Assembly: GCA_026936325.1 (NCBI GenBank)
Contig: JAPTHN010000018.1
Span: forward strand, 11,551,658-11,615,657
DNA length: 64,000 nucleotides
DNA from: Platynereis dumerilii
Taxonomy: Eukaryota; Annelida; Polychaeta; Phyllodocida; Nereididae
Reading direction: 5' to 3'
Shown: positions 63,521 through 64,000 of the stretch, piece after piece
Layout of the letters: each line of letters begins with the position of its first letter
Position numbering within the stretch: the stretch's first letter is position 1
Program-made: the position numbers and the translations under genes
The notes under the pieces: generated by a model
Databases searched by the model: none
What the model was told of the DNA's origin: nothing
The model's input: the letters and a program-made list of their open reading frames with translations, nothing else

Positions 63521-63940
63521 GTCTGTCACTTTGATATTCAAAAAAAAAGAAGAATACCAGTTCACTGCGAAAAATGCACTTTGTGACTCATGATAGCCAA
63601 TGAAGAGTCATCTTTTCTACTTTCAACATGGGAAACATAGAGGCTGTTTGATTATTCATGATCAAGAGAAGGCCATTTGACTTGTCATAACTGATTTTAG
63701 AGTGAAAATCAGATGGATAATCCTTTCGTTTGGCTGTCACCTACAAGTGGGATAAGTCTCATTCAATCTATTTAAATTAACATTGAAAGTATTGGGTCTG
63801 ATCATGACAAATCATCAACACAATGACACGCAAAGTGACATTTTCACAGTGAAACAGTCCACTCTCTTTCTATATATATATATTATTTTATTCACAACGA
63901 AATATCAACAAGATACATATATATCAAAGTGACAGACTGT
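63521..63940. mobile_element. CAGTCTGTCAC element, with both ends
   Basis: The ends CAGTCTGTCACTTTGATAT and its complement ATATCAAAGTGACAGACTG are flanked by TTA on both sides. The right arm matches 33117-33310 in reverse. A short AT-rich stretch near 63870-63920 interrupts the right arm. Non-coding. Confidence 0.7.
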
Positions 63941-64000
63941 TATGTTTGAAGTCCAAGCCCCCAAAATTGATAACAAATACTGTAGGCTTGTATGTTGATA

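Noticed and set aside
1-64000. Bacterial or phage features such as operons, Shine-Dalgarno sites, CRISPR arrays
   Set aside because: Direct repeats here are minisatellites or element units with no spacer structure, and the gene found is spliced, so the window is eukaryotic.

Overview
The window is animal (metazoan) nuclear DNA, most likely from a marine invertebrate deuterostome such as an echinoderm or hemichordate. That guess rests on style only: interrupted genes with GT-AG introns, AT-rich spacers, frequent TAGGCCTA words, CR1/L2-type LINEs, tRNA-derived SINEs and dense foldback DNA elements. No marker gene fixes the species. There is no operon, CRISPR array or prokaryotic-style gene.

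The only host gene I can support lies on the minus strand from 61383 down to 35011 and runs off the right edge at its 5' end. It consists of fifteen recognisable exons in four tandem copies of a four-exon cassette, A (165 nt, 162 in the last copy), B (35 nt), C (702-729 nt) and D (190 nt); the last copy lacks D. All splice junctions are GT-AG and all phases match (A 0-0, B 0-2, C 2-2, D 2-0), so the cassettes can splice into one repeat protein of about 1,410 residues in this window. Exon C carries degenerate ankyrin-like motifs (GADPF, GKTPLHRLM, VNIKDNNxVTPYTW). One exon A copy (61219-61383) has an in-frame TAG. I do not recognise the family.

Left part (1-35 kb): no host gene found. Position 103-8263 is a large foldback with near-identical outer arms, filled with nested repeats: a TA-flanked MITE, a 157-bp-unit repeat element, SINEs, and a MITE with an 8-bp duplication inside a SINE. 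From 8.3 to 15.3 kb come a SINE and several foldback/MITE elements. At 15.6-19.4 kb there is a frameshifted LINE, at 19.5-20.3 kb a 48-bp minisatellite, and at 20.4-23.5 kb a nearly intact L2/CR1-type LINE. From 24 to 35 kb come a tyrosine-recombinase fossil, two more copies of the 157-bp-unit element with a GC-rich 8-bp VNTR, more TA- and TTAA-flanked MITEs, and a LINE tail.

Right part (35-64 kb): the introns of the cassette gene are full of foldback elements, minisatellites, SINEs and LINE tails. Because the introns are themselves paralogous, three insertions (two MITEs and one SINE) can be seen against an empty paralogous site. The last 2.6 kb holds a SINE whose 3' tail matches the tail of the L2-type LINE at 20-23 kb, and a second copy of a foldback element seen near 33 kb.

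The exons come from reading splice sites and frames by eye. Repeat families are named by structure (terminal repeats, target duplications), not by database search.
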